A DNA stretch of 64,000 bases from Bacillus nitratireducens (GCF_001884135.1 NZ_MAOC01000091.1:186001-250000), one strand, 5' to 3'; numbered from the stretch's first letter, positions 32,814-41,301 are shown. Made by a program: numbers and translations. The notes: generated by a model from the letters alone, not told the origin.

Positions 32814-33149
32814 TCCTCAACGTTTGTAAGTAACCATATAAACTTAGATATACTGATACTAGTACTATAAAAAAGGATCCTGATTAGTCAGGACCCTTTC
32901 TTCTCTTTTATAGAGGCATTTTGTACATTGATTTTATGACGATTAGAATTGCAGTCAAAACATTATCTCTTCCCATTTAACTCTCTCAGGCTGATTTTTC
33001 TCAACGTCTGAACCTACTTACGTACCAACTGCGTAACCAGTAAGAATACCAATAATTATAGCAATAACTAAGAATCATATGATTTAAATCCATTTTCCCA
33101 CATATATTTTTCCGGAAAGTTTAGTTTCCATAGAGAACCGATGGTGCAC
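32814..33149. other. Intergenic region after the ABC operon
   Basis: It holds a terminator (32872-32899) and, on the minus strand, a short hydrophobic piece (LVIAIIIGILTGYAVGT) near 33020-33075 without a start in frame. The latter may be a remnant of a small membrane protein. Nothing else is seen. Confidence 0.4.
32872..32899 (-). terminator. Terminator downstream of ABC transporter operon
   Basis: AAAGG(A/G)TCCTGA forms a 12-bp stem with one mismatch and a four-base loop; TTTTTT follows on the minus strand. Confidence 0.75.
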
Positions 33150-33899
33150 TTACCCTAACTGACGTTTAAATGCTTTACCTGCGAAGAAGTAAGCGATAAC
33201 CATAATGCCCACACACCAAGCAAGTGCAATCCAAATATCGTTGCCAACAGACCCTTCATATAAGAGGGCACGAATCGCATTCACGATTGAAGTCACAGGC
33301 TGGTTCTCAGCGAATGCACGAACAATTTTTGGCATAGTTTCAGTAGGAACAAAGGCCGAACTAATAAAGGGCAGAAAAATTAGTGGGTACGAATAGGCTG
33401 TCGCCCCTTCCATAGACTTCGCCGTCAACCCGGGAATGACAGCCAACCACGTCAGCGCCAGCGTAAACATCCCGAGTATTCCAGCTACTGCGAGCCAATC
33501 GAGAATATTAGCACTGGAACGGAATCCCATTAAGAGCGCAACAAGGATAACCACCACGATAGTAAGCGCATTAGCAACAAGTGATGTTAATACGTGAGCC
33601 CATAATACCGACGAGCGCTTGATGGGCATCGTAATGAAACGTGCCATCAGTCCACTCTTTACATCCGTAAACAACCGCACAGAAGTGTAAGCCACACCGG
33701 ATGCGATAGCCATTAGCAAGATTCCCGGCAATAAATAATTGACGTAGTTATCAGTTCCTGTCTTTATAGCCCCACCAAATACGTAAACAAACAACAGCAT
33801 CATCATAATCGGTGTAATCGCTACCGTAATAATCGTATCCGGACTGCGCATGATGTTGCGCATTAAGCGCCCTAGTAATACCCCTGTTTTGCTTTTCAT
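33150..33899 (-). CDS. ABC-2 type transporter permease
   Basis: The 249-residue protein has six membrane segments and ABC-2 signatures: RLMRNIMRSPDTIITVAITPIMMMLLFVYVFGGAI at the start and FLPFISSAFVPTETMPKIVRAFAENQPVTSIVNAIRALLYEG near the C-terminus. This is the DrrB/Nod type family that exports drugs or lipids. ATG follows AGGAGAT. Its start abuts the stop of the ATPase gene (33899/33900), so the subunits are coupled. The GC content of this pair is above that of the surroundings, hinting at acquisition. Confidence 0.92.
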   Translation of the reverse strand: MKSKTGVLLGRLMRNIMRSPDTIITVAITPIMMMLLFVYVFGGAIKTGTDNYVNYLLPGILLMAIASGVAYTSVRLFTDVKSGLMARFITMPIKRSSVLWAHVLTSLVANALTIVVVILVALLMGFRSSANILDWLAVAGILGMFTLALTWLAVIPGLTAKSMEGATAYSYPLIFLPFISSAFVPTETMPKIVRAFAENQPVTSIVNAIRALLYEGSVGNDIWIALAWCVGIMVIAYFFAGKAFKRQLG

Positions 33900-34661
33900 T
33901 TACATCTCCTCCTTTTTGCCGATGATCGCAAGGAAAATTTCTTCCAATGTCGGCTGCTTCTCGATATACTCCACTTTTGCTGGTGGGAACATCTCTTTCA
34001 GTTCAGTAAGAGTACCAGTCGTAATGATTTTTCCGCCATGCAAGATCGCAATACGGTCCGCTAGTTGTTCTGCTTCCTCCAAGTACTGAGTCGTGAGCAA
34101 GATCGTTGTGCCGCCGCCGGCAAGTTCCTTGACTGTATCCCACACTTCAATCCGCGCTTCAGGGTCAAGCCCTGTCGTTGGTTCGTCGAGAAAAATGACT
34201 GCTGGCGTCCCGATCAAGCTCATAGCGATATCAAGACGGCGCTTCATCCCACCTGAATACTGATCTGCCCTCTGGTTGGCTGCATCGGTCAGGCTAAATC
34301 TTGCAAGTAAATTATCAGCGACTTGAGCAGGACTAGAAACTCCACGCAACTTGGCGATCATTATTAAGTTTTCTCTCCCAGTGAGCATGCCGTCTAAAGC
34401 TGCGAACTGTCCTGTCAGGCTGATGCTTTGACGAACATGATCCGGTTGACGCTGGACGTCAAAACCGCAAATACCTACTTCACCGCCATCTTGCTTCATC
34501 AGTGTCGAGAGTATGTTCACCGTCGTCGTCTTGCCCGCTCCATTTGAGCCCAGCAGTGCGAAAATTTCGCCACGCTGCACCTCAAAATCCACCCCTTTTA
34601 ATACTTCCTTGTCTTTAAAGGATTTTTTTAACCCTTTTACCGAAATCGCTGCATTGCTCAT
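33900..34661 (-). CDS. ABC transporter ATP-binding protein (DrrA-like)
   Basis: The Walker A motif is ALLGSNGAGKTTTVNIL, the signature is YSGGMKRRLDIAM, Walker B is PAVIFLDEPTTGLDPEARIEVWD, and the H-loop is TTQYLEEAE. The 253 residues fit the DrrA/CcmA type with a short C-terminus. It powers the ABC-2 permease encoded next. ATG follows GGGGGAAAAA. The operon is padR, DUF1048, ATPase, permease; a 168-base gap before it contains more copies of the padR-region motif. Confidence 0.95.
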   Translation of the reverse strand: MSNAAISVKGLKKSFKDKEVLKGVDFEVQRGEIFALLGSNGAGKTTTVNILSTLMKQDGGEVGICGFDVQRQPDHVRQSISLTGQFAALDGMLTGRENLIMIAKLRGVSSPAQVADNLLARFSLTDAANQRADQYSGGMKRRLDIAMSLIGTPAVIFLDEPTTGLDPEARIEVWDTVKELAGGGTTILLTTQYLEEAEQLADRIAILHGGKIITTGTLTELKEMFPPAKVEYIEKQPTLEEIFLAIIGKKEEM

Positions 34662-34719
34662 ACTTTTTCCCCCTTATTAAAATAATTGGCAAAGATAAAA
34701 TACTTACGACATCTATTTA

Positions 34720-34829
34720 GTATCACTGATAATCTGTATTACTTAGTACTGATTTAAAAATATAACTGAATAGCGATGGCGGCAATTCACATTTGTAACC
34801 AGCTAATCAGTCGGTATTACTTATTACAT
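34720..34829. promoter_or_regulatory. Degenerate copy of the padR-region repeat inside the operon
   Basis: The gap between the DUF1048 gene and the ATPase gene carries TTTAGTATCAC (34727), AACTGAATAGCGATGG (34763) and GGTATTACTTATTACA (34813). These motifs are also found upstream of padR (35638-35889). It suggests a second regulated promoter or an old duplication. Confidence 0.5.
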
Positions 34830-35171
34830 TTATTTTTTTCTCAATTGCTTCATGATACTTTCATTCAAATCTTCACGATACTTAGAGACATACGTTTTAG
34901 CGTTTGCCACTAGTTCGTCAGCAAAGGATGCTACGTCCTCCCCAGTAATGTCAAGCACTTGTCTGCCTTCCGCTGCACCGGCTTCAAACAAATCGATTAA
35001 TTCATACTGTATGTGCAGCATATCCATCCCATTACCCGCTGAGAAATTCCACATGTAGTTTTGAATTTTCTTAAACACAAACTGATAGTCCTCTGGCAAT
35101 GCTCCAACACGTGCCATCATCATTTTGTACTCTTTTTTATCACCGATTAATTTTTTGAACATTTCCAACAT
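34830..35171 (-). CDS. DUF1048 family protein
   Basis: The 113-residue protein reads MLEMFKKLIGDKKEYKMMMARVGALPEDYQFVFKKIQNYMW and AAEGRQVLDITGEDVASFADELVANAKTY, typical of DUF1048. Such proteins are encoded next to PadR regulators and ABC exporters, with unknown role. The start at 35171 has GGAGG eight bases upstream; the frame is open to 35216. It is soluble and mostly helical. Confidence 0.85.
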   Translation of the reverse strand: MLEMFKKLIGDKKEYKMMMARVGALPEDYQFVFKKIQNYMWNFSAGNGMDMLHIQYELIDLFEAGAAEGRQVLDITGEDVASFADELVANAKTYVSKYREDLNESIMKQLRKK

Positions 35172-35246
35172 CTTATTTTCCTCCTTTTTTATAAAGCAGA
35201 ACAAGAAACTCTCCAAATATGATCCGGAACATTTTATATTATGAGG

Positions 35247-35567
35247 CTAGTTTGACTTCAAGACGTTAATTTTTGAAGAAACAAAATCCCATTTTTTCCA
35301 AAACAATTCAAGTTCCTGACGGCCATCCTCATTTAATGAATAAAACTTACGAGGCGGTCCCATATCTGATGGCTTCTTTTCAATATTCACAAGCTTTTTC
35401 TTTTCTAATCGTACGAGGATAGTATAAACCGTCCCTTCCACAACTTCGGTAAACCCAAGATCATTCAGGTGGCGGGTAATCTCATAGCCATACGTTTCAC
35501 GGCGACTAATGATTTCCAGCACACACCCTTCCAGTGAACCTTTTAGCATTTCAGTTAAATTTTCCAT
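35247..35567 (-). CDS. PadR family transcriptional regulator
   Basis: The 106-residue protein carries the PadR winged helix: MLKGSLEGCVLEIISRRETYGYEITRHLNDLGFTEVVEGTVYTILVRLEKKKLVNIEKKPSDMGPPRKFYSLNEDG. Short PadR proteins (subfamily 2, LmrR-like) repress adjacent ABC drug exporters and bind drugs in the dimer pore. ATG is preceded by GGAGG eight bases away. The duplicated motifs upstream (35638-35889) are candidate operators. Confidence 0.93.
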   Translation of the reverse strand: MENLTEMLKGSLEGCVLEIISRRETYGYEITRHLNDLGFTEVVEGTVYTILVRLEKKKLVNIEKKPSDMGPPRKFYSLNEDGRQELELFWKKWDFVSSKINVLKSN

Positions 35568-35637
35568 GTCCTGATCCTCCTTTACCCCCTATTCTGTCTG
35601 ACTTATATTCAGTATCACAGAGTACTAAGGCGAATTT

Positions 35638-35889
35638 TTACTGAATAGCTTTTGAGTAAAACCACACTATTCAGTATTACTTATTACAACTACATTGTAT
35701 GACTAAGTAGCGATGGATGTCAACTGATTTTCAATTTTTTTCTAAAATCCGCTATTACCTATTGTTTACTGAAAACATTTTGAGAAACAACACTACTCAG
35801 TATCACCTATTACAACTACATTGTATGACTGAGTAGCTGTAAATGTCAACTCGATTTTAATATTTTTCTAAAATCAACTATTCCCTATT
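35638..35889. repeat. 126-bp direct duplication upstream of padR
   Basis: Two units (35638-35763 and 35764-35889) share TCAGTAT(T/C)AC(T/C)TATTAC, ACTACATTGTATGACT and TGTCAACT...TTTTTCTAAAATC in the same order. The identity is roughly 80 per cent by eye over the last 93 bases of each unit. They occupy most of the 35568-36058 gap, which has no gene. They may multiply a PadR operator or promoter. Confidence 0.75.
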
Positions 35890-35955
35890 AGATACTGCCG
35901 ATTTTCTTTTTAAAGAAATTACGTCACATACCTATCCCGCTAAGAAAAGAAAATA

Positions 35956-35990
35956 CCCCAAAACAAAAATTCTACATTTTTGTTTTGGGG
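35956..35990 (-). terminator. Terminator of hcp
   Basis: CCCCAAAACAAAAA and its complement form a 14-bp stem with a seven-base loop, about 70 bases after the hcp stop; TATTTTC follows on the minus strand. Confidence 0.75.
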
Positions 35991-36058
35991 CGCTATACTA
36001 TACCGAAGTTAATGAATACGGCTAGATCTTCTTATTAATAAGACAGATCATCCTTTTG

Positions 36059-37345
36059 TTACGATAACATCATTTCCATATCTTCCGCTGCATTTGTAAT
36101 CAGTTTCAAACCGAATGTTTCTTGTAATACATCAAGCACGCCAGGTGAAATAAATTCAGGCGCCTTTGGACCGATGCGAATATCTTGAATCCCAAGACTA
36201 AATAGTCCAAGTAAAATCGCAACCGCTTTTTGTTCAAACCAGGATAGGACAATACTAACTGGCAATTCGTTCACTTCGCATTCAAATGCATCTGCTAAAG
36301 CGGCCGCTATTTTCACTGTTGAAATTGAATTATTGCATTGCCCTAAGTCAATGTAACGCGGAATCTCTGTACCAGGTACAACACCATAACTCACATCATT
36401 AAAACGGAATTTCCCGCAAGAAGTCGTTAAAATAACTGTTTCTGGCGGAAGTGACGTTGCCAATTCACGATAATATTCCCCGCCTTTTCCTGGTGCATCA
36501 CAACCTGCGATGACAAAGAAACGTTTTATTTTGCCTTCCTTTACTGCATCAATAATTTCCGGAGCTAATGATAATACTGTATCGTGATGGAAACCTGTTA
36601 CTAACTGCTCATCCGATTCCATATGTACTTCTGGAAGTTCTAGCGCTTTTTCAATCAATGGTGCAAAATCATCATTTTCAATTTTTTGTACACCCTCTAG
36701 ACCTGCAATATCATATGAAAAGAATCGATCAGAGTATGATCCTTTAATTGGCATAACACAGTTCGTTGTCGCTAATATGGCACCTGTAAATTTTTCGAAA
36801 AGACGTCGTTGATCATACCATGCCTTACCAATATTTCCTTTTAAATGTTTATATTTTTTCAGCTGCGGATAACCGTGTGCTGGTAACATTTCAGAATGCG
36901 TATAAATATTAATTTCTTTTCCTTCTGTTTGCTTTAATAACTCTTCTAACGCAAATAAATTATGACCAGTAACTACAATTGCTTTACCTTCTACATGGTT
37001 TTGCGTAATTTGAACAGGCTCTGGAACACCAAAGTGATTCGTATGCGCCTCATCTAATAACTCCATTACTCGTAAAGCTGATTTCCCTACTTTCATAGCC
37101 ATATCAATATGTTCTTGTTCATTAAAATTAGAATTTGTTAATGTCATGTACAGTGCTTCTTGCGTTGTAGCATCTACAAATGCATCGGTATACCCTAGCT
37201 GAGCAGCATGCGTACGATAAGCTGCAATTCCTTTTAGCCCAAACACAATCGTATCTTGTAAACTTGCAATTGTTTCATTTTTACCACAAACACCCATCAC
37301 TTTACATCCACCCGTTGGCGTTTGTTCACATTGATAACAAAACAT
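36059..37345 (-). CDS. hcp: Hydroxylamine reductase (hybrid-cluster protein)
   Basis: The N-terminus FCYQCEQTPTGGCKVMGVCGK holds the four cysteines of the proximal cluster with the spacing of class III Hcp. The hybrid-cluster ligands appear in ILATTNCVMP, FVIAGCDAPGKGGEY and ILTTSCGKFRFND, and the later NELPVSIVLSWFEQKA is conserved. At 428 residues it is a short Bacillus type. It reduces hydroxylamine or nitric oxide in anoxic cells. The start at 37345 follows GAGGGTGGG. An FNR box lies 66 bases upstream. Confidence 0.93.
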   Translation of the reverse strand: MFCYQCEQTPTGGCKVMGVCGKNETIASLQDTIVFGLKGIAAYRTHAAQLGYTDAFVDATTQEALYMTLTNSNFNEQEHIDMAMKVGKSALRVMELLDEAHTNHFGVPEPVQITQNHVEGKAIVVTGHNLFALEELLKQTEGKEINIYTHSEMLPAHGYPQLKKYKHLKGNIGKAWYDQRRLFEKFTGAILATTNCVMPIKGSYSDRFFSYDIAGLEGVQKIENDDFAPLIEKALELPEVHMESDEQLVTGFHHDTVLSLAPEIIDAVKEGKIKRFFVIAGCDAPGKGGEYYRELATSLPPETVILTTSCGKFRFNDVSYGVVPGTEIPRYIDLGQCNNSISTVKIAAALADAFECEVNELPVSIVLSWFEQKAVAILLGLFSLGIQDIRIGPKAPEFISPGVLDVLQETFGLKLITNAAEDMEMMLS

Positions 37346-37386
37346 GATCATCCCACCCTCTCCCAATCATTCCTTACAAATCAAGC

Positions 37387-37456
37387 ATAATACCCATTAG
37401 GAAAAAAGGATGTGATATCAATCACAATAACATATAAAAATTTGTGATAGTTCACA
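37387..37456 (-). promoter_or_regulatory. FNR/Crp-type sites and promoter of hcp
   Basis: TGTGATATCAATCACA at 37411-37426 matches the FNR/Crp consensus TGTGA-N6-TCACA perfectly. TGTGATAGTTCACA at 37443-37456 has the same half-sites with only four bases between. A -10 like TATTAT lies at 37392-37387 on the minus strand, placing the first box near -39, the position of a class II activator. This suggests anaerobic induction. Confidence 0.75.
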
Positions 37457-37621
37457 TTGTCGACATAATATTTTTACTGTCTTCTGATATTCATACTTGC
37501 ACATCATTATTTATTTGCATATTATATCGGCGCACTTTTAAGGAATACAAATATCATATCCATCTAACATTTCACAAAATTTTCCTTACTGATGGTACAA
37601 TTAAAGTTATGGAGGGATAAT

Positions 37622-38653
37622 ATGATATATATGATGTTTTATTACGGAATGCTGTTTCTTATACTCGGTATTGCAGTATTTCTTTTTATTATGGCTGGGT
37701 CACGAAAAATTAGGAATAAAAATCTTTCATTCGTATTGATCGGTTTAGGGATAAATACACTTGCAAGTCCAGTGGCACTTTTTATAGGGGTGATGGCAAC
37801 AGATTCTCCATATAGTACTAGACTAGATTTTTGGAAAGGATTTCTCTTTATTCAAGGAATACCTCTTTTCTTACTACTTATAGCTTTCATTTGGTGGCTT
37901 ATTCGCCCGCCAAAAGTAACGGTTCAAACGAGTATTGAAAAAGAACTTGAACAAAATAGTAAAAGCACTAAGAAAAAAGCGACACGGGGACGTCCCATTA
38001 CTGCCTTACGGGTTGTAATTCCAATTATTTTAGTAGTAGGCTGTTTGTCTTACATTTTGTATTTACAGGACATTACACTTAAAAAAAGCCATTCTCCAAA
38101 TAATAAAAATACGATTAAAGTAGTGAAAATAGATTCAGACTCTTCTCATGGTTCCTCTCCCGTCAGAATTAAATACGGCTTATGGGAACATTTTGACACT
38201 AGTATTGCAAATGACGGGGAACGTCTCGATTCCTCAAACGTTTCCGTAGATTGGAAAAACGATTACGAAGCAACAATAACTCTACGAGAAAAAGAATCCG
38301 TACCTGAAGTTGTGGAATTTAACATATCAAATAAATCCAATGGTCCTGTTTTTAAGAAGGTACAAAAAGTGGTCAGTTCCTTTACCTTTCAAAAAAGTGA
38401 ATCTCCAAATCTAATAAATATTATTGAGTTTAGAGAAACAATAAAATCAAAAGGACCAAGTCCCAGCTCAACTGTAAGAATCTATTATGGGAAAAGAGGT
38501 AGCATTTTAGAAAAATATAAAGAGGTCACTCTTAAAGAAATGTATACGACAGAGAACTTCAATATCAGTTGGAGAAACGATGAACAAGTACAGGTAGAAG
38601 TATTAGAGGAAAATGTAGTAACAGCTAGCATCGTGATTGATGTGTCAAAGTAA
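37622..38653 (+). CDS. Membrane protein with duplicated extracytoplasmic domain (DUF5412-like)
   Basis: The 343-residue protein has three N-terminal membrane helices (residues about 3-22, 36-56, 72-92), a charged loop, another helix near 130-148 (VVIPIILVVGCLSYILYL), and a long outside domain. That domain contains two related halves: IKYGLWEHFDTSIANDGERLDSSNVSVDWKNDYEATI and VRIYYGKRGSILEKYKEVTLKEMYTTENFNISWRNDEQVQV. They look like a duplication of the DUF5412-type unit. ATG at 37622 follows GGAGGG. Function unknown; it stands alone and divergent from hcp. Confidence 0.7.
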   Translation: MIYMMFYYGMLFLILGIAVFLFIMAGSRKIRNKNLSFVLIGLGINTLASPVALFIGVMATDSPYSTRLDFWKGFLFIQGIPLFLLLIAFIWWLIRPPKVTVQTSIEKELEQNSKSTKKKATRGRPITALRVVIPIILVVGCLSYILYLQDITLKKSHSPNNKNTIKVVKIDSDSSHGSSPVRIKYGLWEHFDTSIANDGERLDSSNVSVDWKNDYEATITLREKESVPEVVEFNISNKSNGPVFKKVQKVVSSFTFQKSESPNLINIIEFRETIKSKGPSPSSTVRIYYGKRGSILEKYKEVTLKEMYTTENFNISWRNDEQVQVEVLEENVVTASIVIDVSK

Positions 38654-38912
38654 GTTTTTTTCACATGTTATAATTGTTTTCTACCCCGCACACGAGAGAT
38701 ACATAGTATTTACAAATTAAAAGCTTTATAGACATTATGAACACCCTCTTTCTTTACAATACATTTACACTTTCTTAACAATGTTTACATTATTTATATG
38801 ATATATTTATATAGAATCTACTTAAGAAATTTCATGTACATTGTTATCTTTATAATCTCTGATCTGATTGATAAGAGATTATGTTATATTTTCATACCAG
38901 GGGTGAATGAGG

Positions 38913-39017
38913 ATGACTGAAACTTTAAAAACACTTATAATGCTTGATGTTACTTACATTGTTATAGCAATTATGACGGTACTGGTATTTGTATACTTGG
39001 AATTAAAATCTCAGTAA
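38913..39017 (+). CDS. Very small membrane protein, 34 aa
   Basis: The frame MTETLKTLIMLDVTYIVIAI... continues through one membrane helix and ends LELKSQ. AGGGG lies nine bases before the ATG, and a hairpin terminator follows at 39065. An 8-bp hairpin (TAATCTCT, 38852-38880) lies upstream. It is too short to assign but has the usual layout of a small single-helix membrane protein gene. Confidence 0.5.
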   Translation: MTETLKTLIMLDVTYIVIAIMTVLVFVYLELKSQ

Positions 39018-39064
39018 GGTATGCAGGCATAATTGATAGCTTCGCATTTAAATATAGTTAGAAG

Positions 39065-39096
39065 AAAGAGAGGAGAAAATTGTTTCTCCTCTCTTT
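39065..39096. terminator. Terminator between small ORF and bla2
   Basis: AAAGAGAGGAGAAA and its complement form a 14-bp stem with a four-base loop; TTTTATATT follows on the plus strand. It can serve both convergent genes. Confidence 0.85.
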
Positions 39097-39113
39097 TATA
39101 TTCCCACAGTTTC

Positions 39114-39893
39114 TTATTTCAACAAATCCAATGTATGTAAAAGTAATCCTCTGTTCCCTACTTCCCCATGACCAGGCACTACTAAATTTATATTTATATT
39201 TCCATATCGTTTCAGCACATTCTCAATCGATGTGGACCATTCATTTACATAAGCATCAGCAACGTTTCCTAAATCTTTAGCTTCCGCAGATTTCACTAAA
39301 CAGCCTCCCGCTAAAATGTTGTATTGCGGTAACCATACGACGATATTATCTTCTGTATGTCCTTTCCCTGGATAGAACGTTTCTACTTTCATATTTCCAA
39401 ACTTTAATTTCGTAATGGTTTGTAAGTCTCCAAGTGGTTCCTCATATCCATTTTTCTTTGCTAGTTCCGCAGTTAATGCTGTACTATGCGCTTTAATGCC
39501 TCTTTCTTTCAACGTTTTTATTCCGCCAATTCGATCAGCATGCGCATGTGTAATAATAACATCCGTTACGCGCTTCTTAAATTTCTTTTCTACCATCTCT
39601 ATTAATTCCTTCGTTAACTTATCATCCCAAGAAGAATCGACAAGTACTAACCCTTTAGAAGTAGTAAGAACTAGACCGTTCGAAGGAACTGCTACTCCAT
39701 TAAAATAACCTAGCTCAGTATGAACCCATACATTTTTGTTTAACTGAGAAAGTGAAATAGTTCCTATCTCATTCTTTATTACTTTTTGCTCTACCGTTCG
39801 TTCTGCTTGTACAGAAGAAATTGTACTAACAAATTGAGTTGCTCCTAGTAAGCTTACACATACCCCTACTTTTAATAACGAATGCATTTTCAT
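39114..39893 (-). CDS. bla2: Subclass B1 metallo-beta-lactamase, BcII type
   Basis: A signal peptide ([29 protein letters not shown]) precedes a mature enzyme nearly identical by eye to BcII of B. cereus. Zinc ligands are HAHADR (three-His site with Asp and the B1 Arg), the His in PGKGHTEDN, the Cys in AGGCLVKS and the His in PGHGEVG. It hydrolyses penicillins, cephalosporins and carbapenems outside the cell. The start at 39893 follows GGTGGAG. At 259 residues it is two longer than Bc[14 protein letters not shown] contains an extra Ile-Asn that looks like a six-base duplication (AATATA). Confidence 0.95.
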   Translation of the reverse strand: MKMHSLLKVGVCVSLLGATQFVSTISSVQAERTVEQKVIKNEIGTISLSQLNKNVWVHTELGYFNGVAVPSNGLVLTTSKGLVLVDSSWDDKLTKELIEMVEKKFKKRVTDVIITHAHADRIGGIKTLKERGIKAHSTALTAELAKKNGYEEPLGDLQTITKLKFGNMKVETFYPGKGHTEDNIVVWLPQYNILAGGCLVKSAEAKDLGNVADAYVNEWSTSIENVLKRYGNININLVVPGHGEVGNRGLLLHTLDLLK

Positions 39894-39996
39894 TTTCTCC
39901 ACCCCTTCTTTCAAACTAAATATTCATTACCTATATTAGACAATTCATTTCAAATGTTTGTTCCATCTTCACTTGCATATTTTTCATGAAATTAAT

Positions 39997-40024
39997 AAAA
40001 GCGCACAAAATTTTGTACGCTTTT
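39997..40024 (-). terminator. Terminator of mazG-like gene
   Basis: AAAAGCG...ACAAAA and TTTTGT...CGCTTTT form a stem with one mismatch; the minus strand continues with Ts. Confidence 0.7.
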
Positions 40025-40040
40025 TAATTTAACTTTCTTT

Positions 40041-40322
40041 TTACCATTCACGTTTTTTATTAATCATCATTTTTTCTTCAAACGCCTTCTCTAAATCAAT
40101 TTCTAACTTGTTTGCTAAATCACATACATTCCAAATTACATCAAACATTTCTAAACCAATCTCTCTTTTTGAATCTTGTATTTTATCACGCTTTAATATA
40201 ACTTCCGCTAATTCACCTAATTCCGCCATCGCATACATCGTACGCTCTTCGATTGTTGTATCTTGAAACCCTTTTTCGTTACTGAAACTTGATACATATT
40301 GCTGGAATTCCGAAATATTCAT
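40041..40322 (-). CDS. MazG-like nucleotide pyrophosphohydrolase
   Basis: The 93-residue protein has the MazG core: AMAELGELAEVILKRD with the ExxE metal ligands and GLEMFDVIWNVCDLANKLEIDLEKAFEEKM with the second acidic pair (ExxD). It is a single-domain all-alpha NTP pyrophosphatase, perhaps a house-cleaning enzyme. ATG follows AGGGAG. It is monocistronic. Confidence 0.85.
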   Translation of the reverse strand: MNISEFQQYVSSFSNEKGFQDTTIEERTMYAMAELGELAEVILKRDKIQDSKREIGLEMFDVIWNVCDLANKLEIDLEKAFEEKMMINKKREW

Positions 40323-40444
40323 GTGTAATCTCCCTTCATCGTAAATATCTCATTTTTAATAAACTTAAAATCAAAATTGTATTTTGTTAAATTATAACAT
40401 TCATACTATAATTTATTTATAGCCCCTTAACGGAGGTGTTTTCA

Positions 40445-40887
40445 ATGACTCTCTTCTCTTCCCCATCATTATTCATACTAGCAATCATTTCATTTGCACT
40501 AGCTTATTTCATCGGAGTAAAACAATACACTTGGCTCTTATCCGGTTTCAATGAACGCCGTGTGTCAGATAAAGTGAAACTTTAATCAGTGGGGGTTTTC
40601 TTCATCCCCCACTGATTATTAGTTGAACCAATCGGACTTTTATGGGTAGTTGATCCCCCACCTAACTTCTTTGCTTTCGCTGAATTTTGAGTTGGGGGTC
40701 TTACTGCCCATTAAAGCGGGATAAAGTTAAGTTATCGAAGATAGTTGGTCTTTATAATTTAACCGCCGGTGTTATCGCCACAATTGGTAGTGTCTTCACT
40801 ACCCCTAATGCCAAAATCGTATTTCCTATCATTATAATTGGCCACGTTATAATAGCAGCTTATGTAAATACACATATGGTGCAGTGA
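40445..40887 (+). pseudogene. DUF3784-type small membrane protein gene split by bcr1
   Basis: The 5' part (40445-40585) encodes MTLFSSPSLFILAIISFALAYFIGVKQY to ...RRVSDKVKL and then stops within the repeat. The 3' part, from 40726, encodes VKLSKIVGLYNLTAGVIATIGSVF to VNTHMVQ and ends at 40887. Removing 40574-40725 (repeat plus one ATAAA copy) joins SDK to VKLSKIV in frame, giving about 97 residues with two or three helices, the size of DUF3784 proteins. A strong site (GGAGG) precedes the ATG. The 46-residue truncated product has one helix. Confidence 0.88.
40569..40725 (+). mobile_element. bcr1-type repeat insertion with ATAAA duplication
   Basis: A 147-base element (40574-40720) is flanked by ATAAA at 40569-40573 and 40721-40725. 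It begins GTGAAACTTTAATCAGTGGG and ends GCCCATTAAAGCGGG. Inside, GTGGGGG...CCCCCAC and TGATCCCCCACC...GTTGGGGGTC can fold into long hairpins. Length, ends and TTTAT-type target duplication match what I recall for bcr1 of the B. cereus group, a non-coding repeat thought to be mobilised in trans. It has no transposase. Confidence 0.85.
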
Positions 40888-40918
40888 AAAAAGATCACCC
40901 AAATGGATGATCTTTTTT
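40887..40918. terminator. Bidirectional terminator
   Basis: AAAAAAGATCA and its complement form an 11-bp stem with a ten-base loop, with T-runs on both strands, between the split gene and the convergent 40917-41198 gene. Confidence 0.85.
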
Positions 40919-41198
40919 ATAATTTATCAACATATTGCTTCGCTTCTAGTAAGGAAAACCCAAAAGCCTCTCTTACTCTCTTAATTGCCGTAACTGTTTT
41001 CCCTTCTTCCATAAGCTGCCGCAACTCTTTATTAATTTCAGGTTCTCTATCTACAATTCCCATTTCTTTCGAAATTAATTGTAATCTATCTTCCATCCGC
41101 TTTAAACGCGCATCCGTTTTCTTTTCGCTTTTATTTAATTTTTCAACGATATACATAAACCCACAGACCGCTATCGGTATGATCATCCAAAATTCCAA
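40917..41198 (-). CDS. Membrane-anchored protein with ribosomal L7/L12 C-terminal-like domain
   Basis: The 93-residue protein has an N-terminal membrane helix (FWMIIPIAVCGFMYIV), a coiled coil (KLNKSEKKTDARLKRMEDRLQLI) and a C-terminal EGKTVTAIKRVREAFGFSLLEAKQYVDKL, which copies the L7/L12 C-terminal helix pattern (KxxVIKxVRExTGLGLKEAKxxV). In the ribosome that domain recruits translation factors. A membrane-bound version is of unknown role. TTG at 41198 is seven bases after GGAGG. Confidence 0.75.
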   Translation of the reverse strand: MEFWMIIPIAVCGFMYIVEKLNKSEKKTDARLKRMEDRLQLISKEMGIVDREPEINKELRQLMEEGKTVTAIKRVREAFGFSLLEAKQYVDKL

Positions 41199-41301
41199 GA
41201 CTATTCCTCCTCATTAGCTTTCATTTGTTTTAATTCACTAACTTATGTAAATTTTACCACGAAACACATTTAATGTATAATAATGATATACAACACTGTT
41301 G

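Noticed and set aside
33020-33075. Short hydrophobic minus-strand piece LVIAIIIGILTGYAVGT
   Set aside because: It has no start codon in frame and is too short to support; listed only as a possible remnant.
40687-40887. 66-codon gene starting with MSWGSYCPLKRDK
   Set aside because: Its first codons lie in the bcr1 repeat. The remaining sequence is the displaced 3' half of the interrupted DUF3784-type gene.
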